Positions 1 to 7,808 of a stretch of DNA of 64,000 nt are shown here, in pieces. This DNA comes from Microbulbifer sp. YPW1 (lineage in GTDB: Bacteria > Pseudomonadota > Gammaproteobacteria > Pseudomonadales > Cellvibrionaceae): the NCBI RefSeq assembly GCF_013367775.1, contig NZ_CP055157.1, positions 4,042,001-4,106,000 on the forward strand, read 5' to 3'. The notes beneath the pieces are model-generated. The model ran no database searches. It was not told the DNA's origin and saw only the letters and a list, made by a program, of their open reading frames with translations. The position numbers were made by a program, and so were the translations under genes. Numbering within the stretch: the first letter of the stretch is position 1; every line of letters starts with the position of its first letter.

Positions 1-119
1 GCGACATCGCATTCTGCGTCCCGCCCCCTGCCATCCAACGCCGGGAGTGTCTAAGAATAGAGAGAAGATAAAAACAGACGAGGCGGCATCTGAACCGCCC
101 GCGCACTCAGGAGATCCTC

Positions 120-920
120 ATGAGCAGTGATAAAAAGCCCAGCAAGTACGTCGCCCGTGAACCGGACGCCAACGGCTTTATCGAGTACACCGACCTGGAG
201 CACGACACCTGGCGACGCCTGATCGAACGCCAGCTGGAAGTGGTGCCAGGCCGCGCCTGTGACGAGTATCTGCACGGCCTTGAGCTACTCGACCTCCCCC
301 GCGATCGCATCCCGCAACTGGCCGAGGTCAGCGATGTATTGCGCAGAGAAACGGGCTGGGAGTGCGCCCGGGTCCCCGCCCTGATCGGATTCGAAACTTT
401 CTTCCGCTTGCTGTCCGAGCGCAAATTCCCGGTAGCTACCTTCATCCGCACGCCCGAGGAATTCGACTACCTGCAAGAACCGGACATCTTCCACGAGATC
501 TTTGGCCACTGCGCCATGCTCACCAACCCATCGTTTGCCAATTTCACCCAGAAATACGGAGAACTAGGCCTCAAAGCCTCGCCCAAAGAGCGCGCCTACC
601 TGGCCCGCCTCTACTGGTTTACCGTGGAATTTGGCCTGATGAACACCGAAGACGGCTTGCGTATCTACGGTGGCGGCATCCTGTCCTCCCCCAAGGAGAC
701 GCTGTACGCGCTCAGCGATGCGCCCATTCGCGCGCCCTTCGAGGTGGTCGACGCCCTGCGCACTCCATACCGGATCGACATAGTGCAGCCCATCTACTAT
801 GTGCTCGACCAACTGGAAACACTGCAGCAGCTCACCGAGATTGACCTGATGGCGCGCGTGCGCGAGGCCATGGCCGCGGGCCTCTACGAACCGCTGTTCC
901 CACCGAAGGAAGCCGCATAA
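120..920 (+). CDS. phhA: Phenylalanine 4-monooxygenase (PhhA)
   Basis: This 266-aa enzyme hydroxylates phenylalanine to tyrosine with tetrahydrobiopterin and non-haem iron, the entry step of cytoplasmic Phe catabolism. The iron triad of aromatic amino acid hydroxylases is visible: H125 and H130 in HEIFGH, and E170 in FTVEFG. The length fits the bacterial family, which has no regulatory ACT domain. The start is fixed by an AGGAG a few bases before the ATG. It is a single gene closed by a strong terminator. No pterin carbinolamine dehydratase (phhB) lies beside it, although phhB is often the neighbour in other gammaproteobacteria. The identification is very secure. Confidence 0.97.
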   Translation: MSSDKKPSKYVAREPDANGFIEYTDLEHDTWRRLIERQLEVVPGRACDEYLHGLELLDLPRDRIPQLAEVSDVLRRETGWECARVPALIGFETFFRLLSERKFPVATFIRTPEEFDYLQEPDIFHEIFGHCAMLTNPSFANFTQKYGELGLKASPKERAYLARLYWFTVEFGLMNTEDGLRIYGGGILSSPKETLYALSDAPIRAPFEVVDALRTPYRIDIVQPIYYVLDQLETLQQLTEIDLMARVREAMAAGLYEPLFPPKEAA

Positions 921-958
921 AGCTTCAGGACAATTTTCCAACATACCCCTGTTGTTTG

Positions 959-981
959 GCCGGGCATTGCCCGGCTTTTTT
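959..981 (+). terminator. Rho-independent terminator after phhA
   Basis: A perfect 7-bp GC stem (GCCGGGC at 959-965, GCCCGGC at 969-975) has a 3-nt ATT loop and is followed by six T residues (976-981). It sits 39 bases after the phhA stop codon. Confidence 0.92.
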
Positions 982-1215
982 GATCCCGCTATTCGCGCGC
1001 CCAAGTCCCAGAGAATAATTCCACTACTGATGCCGCAGAACTGAGATTATCGTTACCGGCAAGACAAGGGGCACGGTAAAGGATTCTTTTACAGCCTGTG
1101 AAAGTCGGATCCCGCCGTGCCCGCCAAAATTACTGGGGTATTTTGTTGCTATGGAGAGCCACCTGAACGACTCCGATGGAACCCATCCCCGCTTTTTCGG
1201 GAGATTTGTAGCACT

Positions 1216-1686
1216 ATGTCCTCACTCGATGCGATTGATCGACAACTTCTTGCCATACTTCAATCTGATGTTAGTCTCTCCATCGAAGAGCTGGCCGAGC
1301 GCGTGGGCCTCACCAAGACCCCGTGCTGGCGCCGGATTCAGAAATTGGAGAAGAGCGGCATCATCCGCCGGAAAGTTGCCCTGCTGGATGCAGAGGTACT
1401 CGGCCTGCCGGTATCCGTGTTTGCCCAGGTAAAAACCAATCAGCACAGCGCAGAGTGGGCGGAGTCCTTTTCTAACGCGATGGCAGATTTACCGGAAGTG
1501 GTGGACTGTTACCGTATGGCCGGGGACTACGACTATATTCTCAGGGTCGTGGTCAGCGATGTGGCCTCCTATGATCGCTTTTACAAAAAGCTGATCGCCC
1601 ACTCGGGGATTTCCGACGTGGCCTCCAATTTCGCCATGGAGCAGATTAAAAGCACTACGCAACTGCCCATACCGCCGGGAGATTAA
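1216..1686 (+). CDS. Lrp/AsnC family transcriptional regulator
   Basis: This 156-aa protein has the Lrp/AsnC layout. An N-terminal winged helix (about residues 4-60, with the recognition-helix region LTKTPCWRRIQKLEKSGII) is followed by a RAM/ACT-like effector domain (about 70-150, with the MAGDYDYILRV segment typical of the family). I chose the ATG at 1216, preceded by GGGAG, because family members start at MSSLDAIDRQ; a longer frame from 1117 adds residues unlike the family. It lies just upstream of, and in line with, a class V PLP enzyme that it may control. Of the three Lrp-type regulators here it most resembles the one at 62396. The effector is unknown. Confidence 0.9.
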   Translation: MSSLDAIDRQLLAILQSDVSLSIEELAERVGLTKTPCWRRIQKLEKSGIIRRKVALLDAEVLGLPVSVFAQVKTNQHSAEWAESFSNAMADLPEVVDCYRMAGDYDYILRVVVSDVASYDRFYKKLIAHSGISDVASNFAMEQIKSTTQLPIPPGD

Positions 1687-1716
1687 AACCCGCAGCTCAA
1701 TTACTGTTTTAGCCAT

Positions 1717-1739
1717 GCCCGCGGGCGATCCCCGCGGGC
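1717..1739 (+). promoter_or_regulatory. GC-rich hairpin between regulator and PLP enzyme genes
   Basis: A perfect 9-bp stem (GCCCGCGGG at 1717-1725, CCCGCGGGC at 1731-1739) closes a 5-nt loop. It lies about 10 bases before the ribosome-binding GAGGTAG of the next gene. There is no T tract, so it is not a canonical terminator. It could attenuate or process the transcript between the two genes. The structure is seen; the role is inferred. Confidence 0.4.
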
Positions 1740-1758
1740 ACAGTAGATTGAGGTAGCC

Positions 1759-3426
1759 ATGCACAGCCATGCACAACCGGCATCGACCACTCCCTCCAGC
1801 GATGCAAAAACCGACTCCCTGCTCCAGCAGATCCGCGACAACGTCATTGGCGAACGCATGCCAATGGATACCCCCTTCGGCCAGCGCCCACTAATTTATG
1901 CGGACTACACCGCCTCCGGTCGCGCGCTTAGCTTTATCGAAGACACCATCCGCCACAACGTATTGCCGTGGTACGCCAACACCCACACGGAAACTTCTGC
2001 CACCGGCCGCCAGACCACCGCCTTCCGCGAACAGGCCCGTGCCGCCGTGCGTAAATCCGTAAATGCGGGAGATGAACACGCAATCATCTTCTGCGGCTCT
2101 GGCGCGACTGCCGCAGTCAACCGGCTGGTGGACTGCCTGGGCTTGCGCGTGGATGGCTATGCACGCGTTGGCGGTACATCCGGAAGTATCCCGGAAGCAC
2201 AAAGACCGGTGGTGTTTATCGGCCCTTACGAACACCACTCCAACGACCTGCCCTGGCGGGAGTCCATTGCGGAAGTGGTCACCATTCCGCAGGATGCATC
2301 CGGTGGCGTGGACCTTGATGCACTGCAAGAAGCGCTCGATCAATACGCAGCGCGGCCGCTGAAGATTGGCAGCTTCTCAGCCGCTTCCAACGTCACCGGT
2401 ATCCGCACCGATGTCGAAGCGGTCACCCGCCTGCTGCATAAGAACGACGCCCTGTCGTTCTGGGATTACGCCGCAGCAGCGCCCTATGTCGGCATTGATG
2501 TGCAGGGTAAAGACAGCCTATCCAGCAAAGATGCCCTGTTTATTTCGCCGCACAAATTTGTCGGTGGCCCCGGCACCCCCGGGATACTCGTTGTTCGGCG
2601 TAACCTGTTACCGGAAAACCAGCCCTCGGTCACTGGCGGTGGTACCGTGTCCTGGGTAAGCGCGGCGCGGCACACCTACCTTCCCGCGGGCGAACGCCGC
2701 GAGGAAGCAGGCACGCCCGCGATTGTCGAGTCCGTGCGCGCGGGCATGGCATTTGCGTTGAAAGATCAGGTAGGTGCAGACGTCATCGAGGGTCGTGAAG
2801 CAGCCTGGATCAGCCGCGCCTTCGCCCGCTGGAGCGACAACGAAAACATCCAGATTCTGGGCGGCACCGAAGCCGAGCGCGTCAGCATTGTCTCCCTGCA
2901 CCTGCTGCACGAGGATAAACCGCTGCATCACGGGTTTGTTGTAGCCCTGCTCAATGACCTCTTCGGCATTCAGGTACGGGGCGGCTGTTCCTGTGCCGGC
3001 CCTTATGGTCATCACCTGCTCCACCTCACCGACGAGCAGAGCACCGCCATCGAAAAACTGGTGAGTGAAGGCGAAAGTATTCTCAAGCCCGGCTGGGTGC
3101 GACTGAACTTCAACTACTTCCTGGATGAAGAGACAGTCGATTACCTGATCGACGCCATCGAGCTCATCGCCGAATACGGCCACCGTATGCTGCCTTACTA
3201 CCAGTATGATGCCAGCCACGGTGTGTGGCGCTATCAGGGCATCGAAGCCGATGCGCCAATGCCGCTGGAATTCTCTCTGCATACATCGGCACCGGAAAAG
3301 TTGGCCACGCCTTTGCAAGAGTTTATCCATCTGGCGCGCTCGATCCTGGCTAATCCGCCGGGAGAGAAATGCGAACAGCCGATTCTTTCTCAGGAGGGTG
3401 AGAATCTACGCTGGTTCAAACTTTAA
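1759..3426 (+). CDS. Aminotransferase class V-fold PLP enzyme (cysteine desulfurase-like)
   Basis: This 555-aa protein has the NifS/SufS-type class V fold. It shows the Schiff-base lysine K266 in SPHKF, the PLP-contacting FWDYAA segment and FCGSGATAA near residue 118. A GGCSCAGPY loop holds C410 and C412, near where cysteine desulfurases carry their active cysteine. It is longer than SufS (about 400 aa): the C-terminal part after about residue 430 is an extension of unclear role. GAGGTAG fixes the ATG. No SufE, IscU or other Fe-S assembly gene adjoins, so a role in Fe-S biogenesis is doubtful. An Lrp regulator precedes it, suggesting an amino acid substrate (inference). Confidence 0.82.
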   Translation: MHSHAQPASTTPSSDAKTDSLLQQIRDNVIGERMPMDTPFGQRPLIYADYTASGRALSFIEDTIRHNVLPWYANTHTETSATGRQTTAFREQARAAVRKSVNAGDEHAIIFCGSGATAAVNRLVDCLGLRVDGYARVGGTSGSIPEAQRPVVFIGPYEHHSNDLPWRESIAEVVTIPQDASGGVDLDALQEALDQYAARPLKIGSFSAASNVTGIRTDVEAVTRLLHKNDALSFWDYAAAAPYVGIDVQGKDSLSSKDALFISPHKFVGGPGTPGILVVRRNLLPENQPSVTGGGTVSWVSAARHTYLPAGERREEAGTPAIVESVRAGMAFALKDQVGADVIEGREAAWISRAFARWSDNENIQILGGTEAERVSIVSLHLLHEDKPLHHGFVVALLNDLFGIQVRGGCSCAGPYGHHLLHLTDEQSTAIEKLVSEGESILKPGWVRLNFNYFLDEETVDYLIDAIELIAEYGHRMLPYYQYDASHGVWRYQGIEADAPMPLEFSLHTSAPEKLATPLQEFIHLARSILANPPGEKCEQPILSQEGENLRWFKL

Positions 3427-3610
3427 GGTGGGCATTCCAATAAGCGAAGGAAGGCAGGACGAGAGGCGGCAGGTCGGGCGCGGTGGAAGCGGCGTCCGAT
3501 TGCCTCAGTGCCAGATAGCATCGCCACTTGGAGCCGCCATTGAAAAACCGGGGGTTCAGGGTCGATAATGAAAGCAACCACTATCGCCCAGTCTGCTACA
3601 AGGATGCGCA

Positions 3611-4780
3611 GTGCCTGAGACCTCCCTGTTCCAGTCGTTTTTCCTGATCTTCAGTGGCGCGGCTGTCGTCGCGTCACTCGCACTGTGGGGACGCCAGCCA
3701 CTACTTGTAGCCTATATTGCCCTCGGCTGCCTGCTCGGCCCCTCGGGGCTTGCCGTTATCGATAACGTCAACCTGATGGCCGAGATGTCCAATATCGGCA
3801 TCATCTTCCTGCTATTCCTGCTCGGCCTCGACATGCAGCCCAAGGCGCTGATTTCAGTCCTGCGCAAGGCGACCTTTGTGGGCCTGATCAGTTGCGGCAT
3901 TTTCCTCGGCCTCGGCTACGGCATCGGCCACCTGTTCGGCTTCACCGATACCGAATCCTGGGTAATCGGCATGGCGATGATGTTCTCCAGCACCATCATC
4001 GGCATCAAGCTTCTGCCTACGACGGTACTGCACCACAAACACCTTGGTGAAATGATGGTCGGCCTGCTGCTGTTTCAGGACTTCGTGGCCATTACCTGCC
4101 TGATGATCCTTTTGAGCGGCAGTACCGGCTCCGTGGACTTTGCCAGGCTTGGAATGTCTTTCGCCGCCCTGCCCCTGCTGATCCTGTTTGCCTGGGCGGC
4201 TGTACGCTACGTGCTGCAACCACTGCTGAGCAAGTTCGACCGCTTCCACGAGTACGTATTCCTGCTCGCTCTCGGCTGGTGTATGGGCCTCGCAGAACTG
4301 GCGGAAATTGTCGGACTCTCCCGTGAAATCGGCGCCTTCATCGCAGGCATCACCCTCGCCACCAGCCCCATATCCCAATACATCGCCATCAGCCTGAAGC
4401 CCTTGCGCGACTTCTTCCTGATCCTGTTTTTCTTCAGCCTGGGAGCGCAGTTCCATCTGGACATGGTGCCGGAAATCGCGATCCCCGCACTGGTGGCAGC
4501 CATTGCTGTACTGGTCATCAAACCGGTGGTGTTCCGCTACCTGCTGGGACAGCAAAGCGAACGCAAGATACTCGCGTGGGATATCGGCTTTCGCCTCGGA
4601 CAGATCAGCGAGTTCTCGCTATTGATCGCATTTCTTGCGGTGAGCCAGCAGCTGATTGGGAGCAAGGCCTCGCACCTGATCCAGGCCACCGCGATTCTGA
4701 CCTTCCTGGTTTCTTCGTATATCGTGGTGCTGAACTTCCCCAATCCGATTGCGATCAAGGATCATTTGCGGCGGGATTAG
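3611..4780 (+). CDS. CPA2-family monovalent cation:proton antiporter
   Basis: This 389-aa inner-membrane protein consists almost wholly of hydrophobic segments (roughly 11-13) with the Na+/H+ exchanger fold. The family stretches GIIFLLFLLGLDM, FSSTIIGIKLL and the LLFQDFVAI region are all visible. It resembles the membrane half of KefB/YbaL but ends at the membrane domain: the cytoplasmic TrkA-N/RCK regulatory domain is absent. The start is a GTG with AAGGA upstream; no suitable ATG precedes the first helix. It is probably a K+ or Na+/H+ exchanger; the ion cannot be told from sequence. It stands alone and is convergent with the SMR gene. Confidence 0.87.
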   Translation: MPETSLFQSFFLIFSGAAVVASLALWGRQPLLVAYIALGCLLGPSGLAVIDNVNLMAEMSNIGIIFLLFLLGLDMQPKALISVLRKATFVGLISCGIFLGLGYGIGHLFGFTDTESWVIGMAMMFSSTIIGIKLLPTTVLHHKHLGEMMVGLLLFQDFVAITCLMILLSGSTGSVDFARLGMSFAALPLLILFAWAAVRYVLQPLLSKFDRFHEYVFLLALGWCMGLAELAEIVGLSREIGAFIAGITLATSPISQYIAISLKPLRDFFLILFFFSLGAQFHLDMVPEIAIPALVAAIAVLVIKPVVFRYLLGQQSERKILAWDIGFRLGQISEFSLLIAFLAVSQQLIGSKASHLIQATAILTFLVSSYIVVLNFPNPIAIKDHLRRD

Positions 4781-4796
4781 GCATGGCTTATCAGGC

Positions 4797-5138
4797 TTAG
4801 CCACCACCATGATCGGCACTAGCAGAAAAGACATTAATGATCACAACCCCGGAAATGATCAGCACCATTCCAAGAATTGCAGCCATATCGAGCTTTTGTC
4901 CAAAAAAAATAAAACCAGCCACCGCGATCAGGGCAACACCCGCCCCAGCCCACACAGCATATGCAATGCCAACTGAAATAGACTTCAGGGAAATTGACAA
5001 CAGGTAGAATGCGAGCGCGTACGATACGACAACGATCACGCTCGGAATTACCTTGGAGAACCCATCTGAGCTCTTCAGAAACAAGGTACCCACGACTTCC
5101 GCGACAATTGCCACTGAAAGATAGACCCAGTGTGACAC
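4797..5138 (-). CDS. SMR-family multidrug exporter (EmrE/Qac-like)
   Basis: This 113-aa protein has four transmembrane helices. The essential membrane carboxylate E14 lies in the AEVVGT motif, GIAYAVWAGAG is in helix 3, and GVVIIN is in helix 4, all as in EmrE. These residues fit the Qac/EmrE group that exports aromatic cations in exchange for protons better than the SugE/Gdx guanidinium group. The start is a GTG preceded by AAGGAGAT. The gene is convergent with the antiporter and has its own upstream region to the right. Small multidrug resistance proteins act as dual-topology dimers in the inner membrane. Confidence 0.93.
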   Translation of the reverse strand: MSHWVYLSVAIVAEVVGTLFLKSSDGFSKVIPSVIVVVSYALAFYLLSISLKSISVGIAYAVWAGAGVALIAVAGFIFFGQKLDMAAILGMVLIISGVVIINVFSASADHGGG

Positions 5139-5733
5139 GCTATCTCCTTGATTAGATGACCATCACCCGGTTGAGACCCGTGTGATTGTTTTGGCAGTAC
5201 GCCCGGCAAAAGCCAGTTTATTGGTTCTCACCTATGCGTACCACATTGGGTTTTCCCTCAATTGCCCGATTCGCCGCAGCTGACAATGTACCTGCCGGCC
5301 CAATTGCCTGGTTTTTAGCACCCCGGACAGTGCCACGACATCCCGGGAAAGCGTAAGCAGCAGACAGAGAAGCAGTGACCGTTAAATAATGGTGGGCAAG
5401 GGATAGAACGGAGGCCCGCGGCCTCAGTTGGCGCGAAATCACACCCTCTATGGCGCCATACGGTGCGCTCAGGGCGACAACCGCGATTTTTCTCTGCATT
5501 TACCCCGCAAAAAAGTGATCACATTAGTGAAGTGGCGGATCTTGTTCGCTATGATGACCCGGCAAACGAACATCTGCGGGCCGCGAACTGGCCTGAACAT
5601 GGCATTTTGACTCTGGAGCCACTAAGGAGTCCCGGGTCATTTGCCTAAGATTAAATAAAGATTGACCGGCTGCTGCCGATACACGGCACCTGACCGGCCA
5701 CTTGAGATCCAACTTTTTCGCACGGACCAAACC
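5139..5733. other. Non-coding stretch between SMR exporter and gcdH
   Basis: These 595 bases separate two divergent genes and should contain both promoters. Short reading frames exist (for example 5218-5499 on the minus strand), but they lack ribosome-binding sites and family features and look like chance. No hairpin terminator, repeat or riboswitch was recognised. An A/T-rich patch near 5645-5662 could be part of the gcdH promoter, but I could not assign hexamers with confidence. Confidence 0.5.
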
Positions 5734-6921
5734 ATGAGCAAAAACCAGCCTTTGGCACACTGGGACGACATCCTGCTGCTGGACCGCCAGCTGAGCGACG
5801 AAGAGCGCATGATCCGCGATACCGCGCGCGAGTATTGCCAATCAAAACTGATGCCGCGGGTGCTCGAAGCCAACCGCCACGAAGTATTCGACCGCAACAT
5901 CATGCGCGAAATGGGAGAGCTGGGCCTGCTAGGCTCCACCATCGAGGGCTATGACTGTGCCGGCCTGAACTACGTTTCCTACGGGCTGGTGGCACGGGAA
6001 GTCGAACGTGTCGACTCCGGCTACCGCTCCGCCATGAGTGTCCAGTCCAGCCTGGTCATGCACCCGATCTACGCCTACGGCAGCGAAGAGCAAAAACAGA
6101 AGTACCTGCCCAAACTCGCCAGCGGCGAATGGGTCGGTTGTTTCGGCCTCACCGAACCGGATGCTGGCTCGGATCCCGGCGGCATGAAAACCCGCGCAAA
6201 GAAAGTCGATGGCGGATACCGCATCAGCGGCTCCAAGATGTGGATCACCAACAGCCCGATCGCTGACGTTTTCGTGGTCTGGGGTAAAGATGACGAGGGC
6301 GATATCCGCGGCTTCGTGCTCGAAAAAGGCATGGAGGGCCTCAGCGCTCCCAAGATTGAAGGCAAGTTCTCCCTGCGCGCATCCATCACCGGCGAGATCG
6401 TGATGGACAATGTGTTTGTACCGGAGGAAAACCGCTTCCCGGATATCAAGGGACTCAGCGGCCCATTTGGCTGCCTGAACCGCGCCCGCTACGGTATCTC
6501 CTGGGGCGCCATGGGCGCTGCCGAATACTGCTGGCACGCCGCGCGCCAGTACGGCCTCGACCGCAAGCAGTTCAACAAGCCCCTGGCCCAGACTCAGCTG
6601 TTCCAGAAAAAGCTCGCCGATATGCAGACCGAGATCACCCTTGGACTACAGGGCTCCCTGCGCGTTGGCCGCCTGATGGACGAGCAGAAAGGCAGCTTCG
6701 ACCCAACGATGATTTCCCTGGTCAAGCGCAACAACTGTGGCAAGGCCCTGGATATCGCCCGTGTCGCCCGCGACATGCACGGTGGCAACGGCATCGCCGA
6801 CGAATTCCACGTAATTCGCCACGTGATGAACCTGGAGGCGGTCAATACCTACGAGGGCACCCACGATGTGCACGCACTGATCCTGGGACGTGCACAGACT
6901 GGCCTGCAGGCGTTTTTCTGA
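5734..6921 (+). CDS. gcdH: Glutaryl-CoA dehydrogenase
   Basis: This 395-aa FAD enzyme oxidises and decarboxylates glutaryl-CoA to crotonyl-CoA in lysine and tryptophan degradation. It has the acyl-CoA dehydrogenase fold, with [11 protein letters not shown] binding substrate and FAD and the catalytic glutamate in [10 protein letters not shown]. The sequence is the glutaryl-CoA type rather than the general short-chain type ([35 protein letters not shown]). I chose the ATG at 5734; an in-frame TTG at 5662 would add 24 residues with no family resemblance. The ribosome-binding site is weak. No glutarate CoA-transferase or LysR regulator lies beside it, unlike many genomes. An inverted-repeat element follows 80 bases downstream. 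Confidence 0.93.
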   Translation: MSKNQPLAHWDDILLLDRQLSDEERMIRDTAREYCQSKLMPRVLEANRHEVFDRNIMREMGELGLLGSTIEGYDCAGLNYVSYGLVAREVERVDSGYRSAMSVQSSLVMHPIYAYGSEEQKQKYLPKLASGEWVGCFGLTEPDAGSDPGGMKTRAKKVDGGYRISGSKMWITNSPIADVFVVWGKDDEGDIRGFVLEKGMEGLSAPKIEGKFSLRASITGEIVMDNVFVPEENRFPDIKGLSGPFGCLNRARYGISWGAMGAAEYCWHAARQYGLDRKQFNKPLAQTQLFQKKLADMQTEITLGLQGSLRVGRLMDEQKGSFDPTMISLVKRNNCGKALDIARVARDMHGGNGIADEFHVIRHVMNLEAVNTYEGTHDVHALILGRAQTGLQAFF

Positions 6922-7000
6922 TCTGATTTACCCTGACTTGCGGACGCTCCATAATCAACGTCCAACGATGCTCATTTGAGTAATCTGAATTTTCCGCGAA

Positions 7001-7114
7001 GGTACCGCTGTCGGGGGCGGCCTTGTGAGACCTTCACCGCCATGGTTGGCGGTGCAGAGCCCCCAGGGATGGGTTTACGGCGCGTCTCGCAAGGCCGCCC
7101 CCGATAGCGGTACC
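7001..7114. repeat. 114-bp inverted-repeat element with nested hairpin
   Basis: Two 30-base arms (7001-7030 and 7085-7114) are reverse complements with two mismatches. Each begins and ends in GGTACC and contains a run of G or C (GGGGGCGGCC). Between them lies a second hairpin: CACCGCC at 7035-7041 pairs with GGCGGTG at 7048-7054. The element fills most of the space between gcdH and the TRIC gene. There is no open frame of note, no flanking direct repeat I can see and no T tract. It looks like an interspersed palindromic (REP/MITE-like) repeat; no second copy was found in this window. Confidence 0.7.
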
Positions 7115-7151
7115 GCCACAGTCTCCGAAATCGTGGTATTTAACGGGCGTT

Positions 7152-7772
7152 ATGGAACAACTACTGCACTGGTGCGACCTGATCGGTATCGCCATTTTTG
7201 CTTTCACCGGCGTACTGGCAGCAGGTCACAAGCAGATGGACCTGTTTGGCGCGGTAGTGCTGGCCTGCGTCACCGCCACCGGCGGTGGTACCCTGCGCGA
7301 CATCATCCTTAACGTCCCCGTCTTCTGGCTCTCCGACAGCTACTACCTGTGGATCGCCGCGGCCACCGGGGTGATCAGCTTCTATGTGATCCGATACCTG
7401 CAAGTGCCCATGCGCCTGCTGATGGCCGCTGATGCCGCCGGTCTGGCGGTATTTGTGGTCATCGGCACCCAGAAAGTATTGGATCTCGGCCATACCCCTG
7501 CCATTGCCATTGTCATGGGAGTAATGACCGGCACCTTTGGCGGCCTGATCCGGGACATCCTGTGCGGCGACATCCCACTACTACTGAGGCGGGAAATTTA
7601 TGCCACCGCGGCCTTGAGTGGCGCCGCCGCTCTGGTGATACTGGACGACATTGACGCGCTACCCGGAGAAGCCGTGGTAGCCATAGCGGTACTGGTGACG
7701 CTCGGGATACGCCTCGCGGCGCTGCGCTGGAACCTTTCAGCGCCCATCGCGCGTATCCGCCCCGAGCAATAA
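7152..7772 (+). CDS. TRIC-type cation channel family protein (YicG/UPF0126)
   Basis: This 206-aa inner-membrane protein has about seven hydrophobic segments built as two homologous halves. Each half carries the family signature of a glycine-rich turn followed by Arg-Asp: GGGTLRDI (about 45-52) and GGLIRDILCGDIPLLLR (about 130-146). The family is related to trimeric intracellular cation channels and is presumed to form K+-permeable trimers; the physiological role in bacteria is largely unknown. The gene lies directly after the inverted-repeat element and 36 bases before a lipoprotein peptidase on the same strand, so the two may be co-transcribed. Confidence 0.88.
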   Translation: MEQLLHWCDLIGIAIFAFTGVLAAGHKQMDLFGAVVLACVTATGGGTLRDIILNVPVFWLSDSYYLWIAAATGVISFYVIRYLQVPMRLLMAADAAGLAVFVVIGTQKVLDLGHTPAIAIVMGVMTGTFGGLIRDILCGDIPLLLRREIYATAALSGAAALVILDDIDALPGEAVVAIAVLVTLGIRLAALRWNLSAPIARIRPEQ

Positions 7773-7808
7773 CGCCAGCGGTCACGGATCCACTCAGACA
7801 AAACAACT

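Noticed and set aside
5139..5230. Possible guanidine riboswitch ahead of the SMR exporter
   Set aside because: No paired ACGR-loop hairpins were found and the protein is of the EmrE/Qac type, not the guanidinium type.
5218..5499. 93-codon minus-strand frame upstream of the SMR gene
   Set aside because: There is no ribosome-binding site, no family resemblance and unremarkable composition; treated as chance in an intergenic region.
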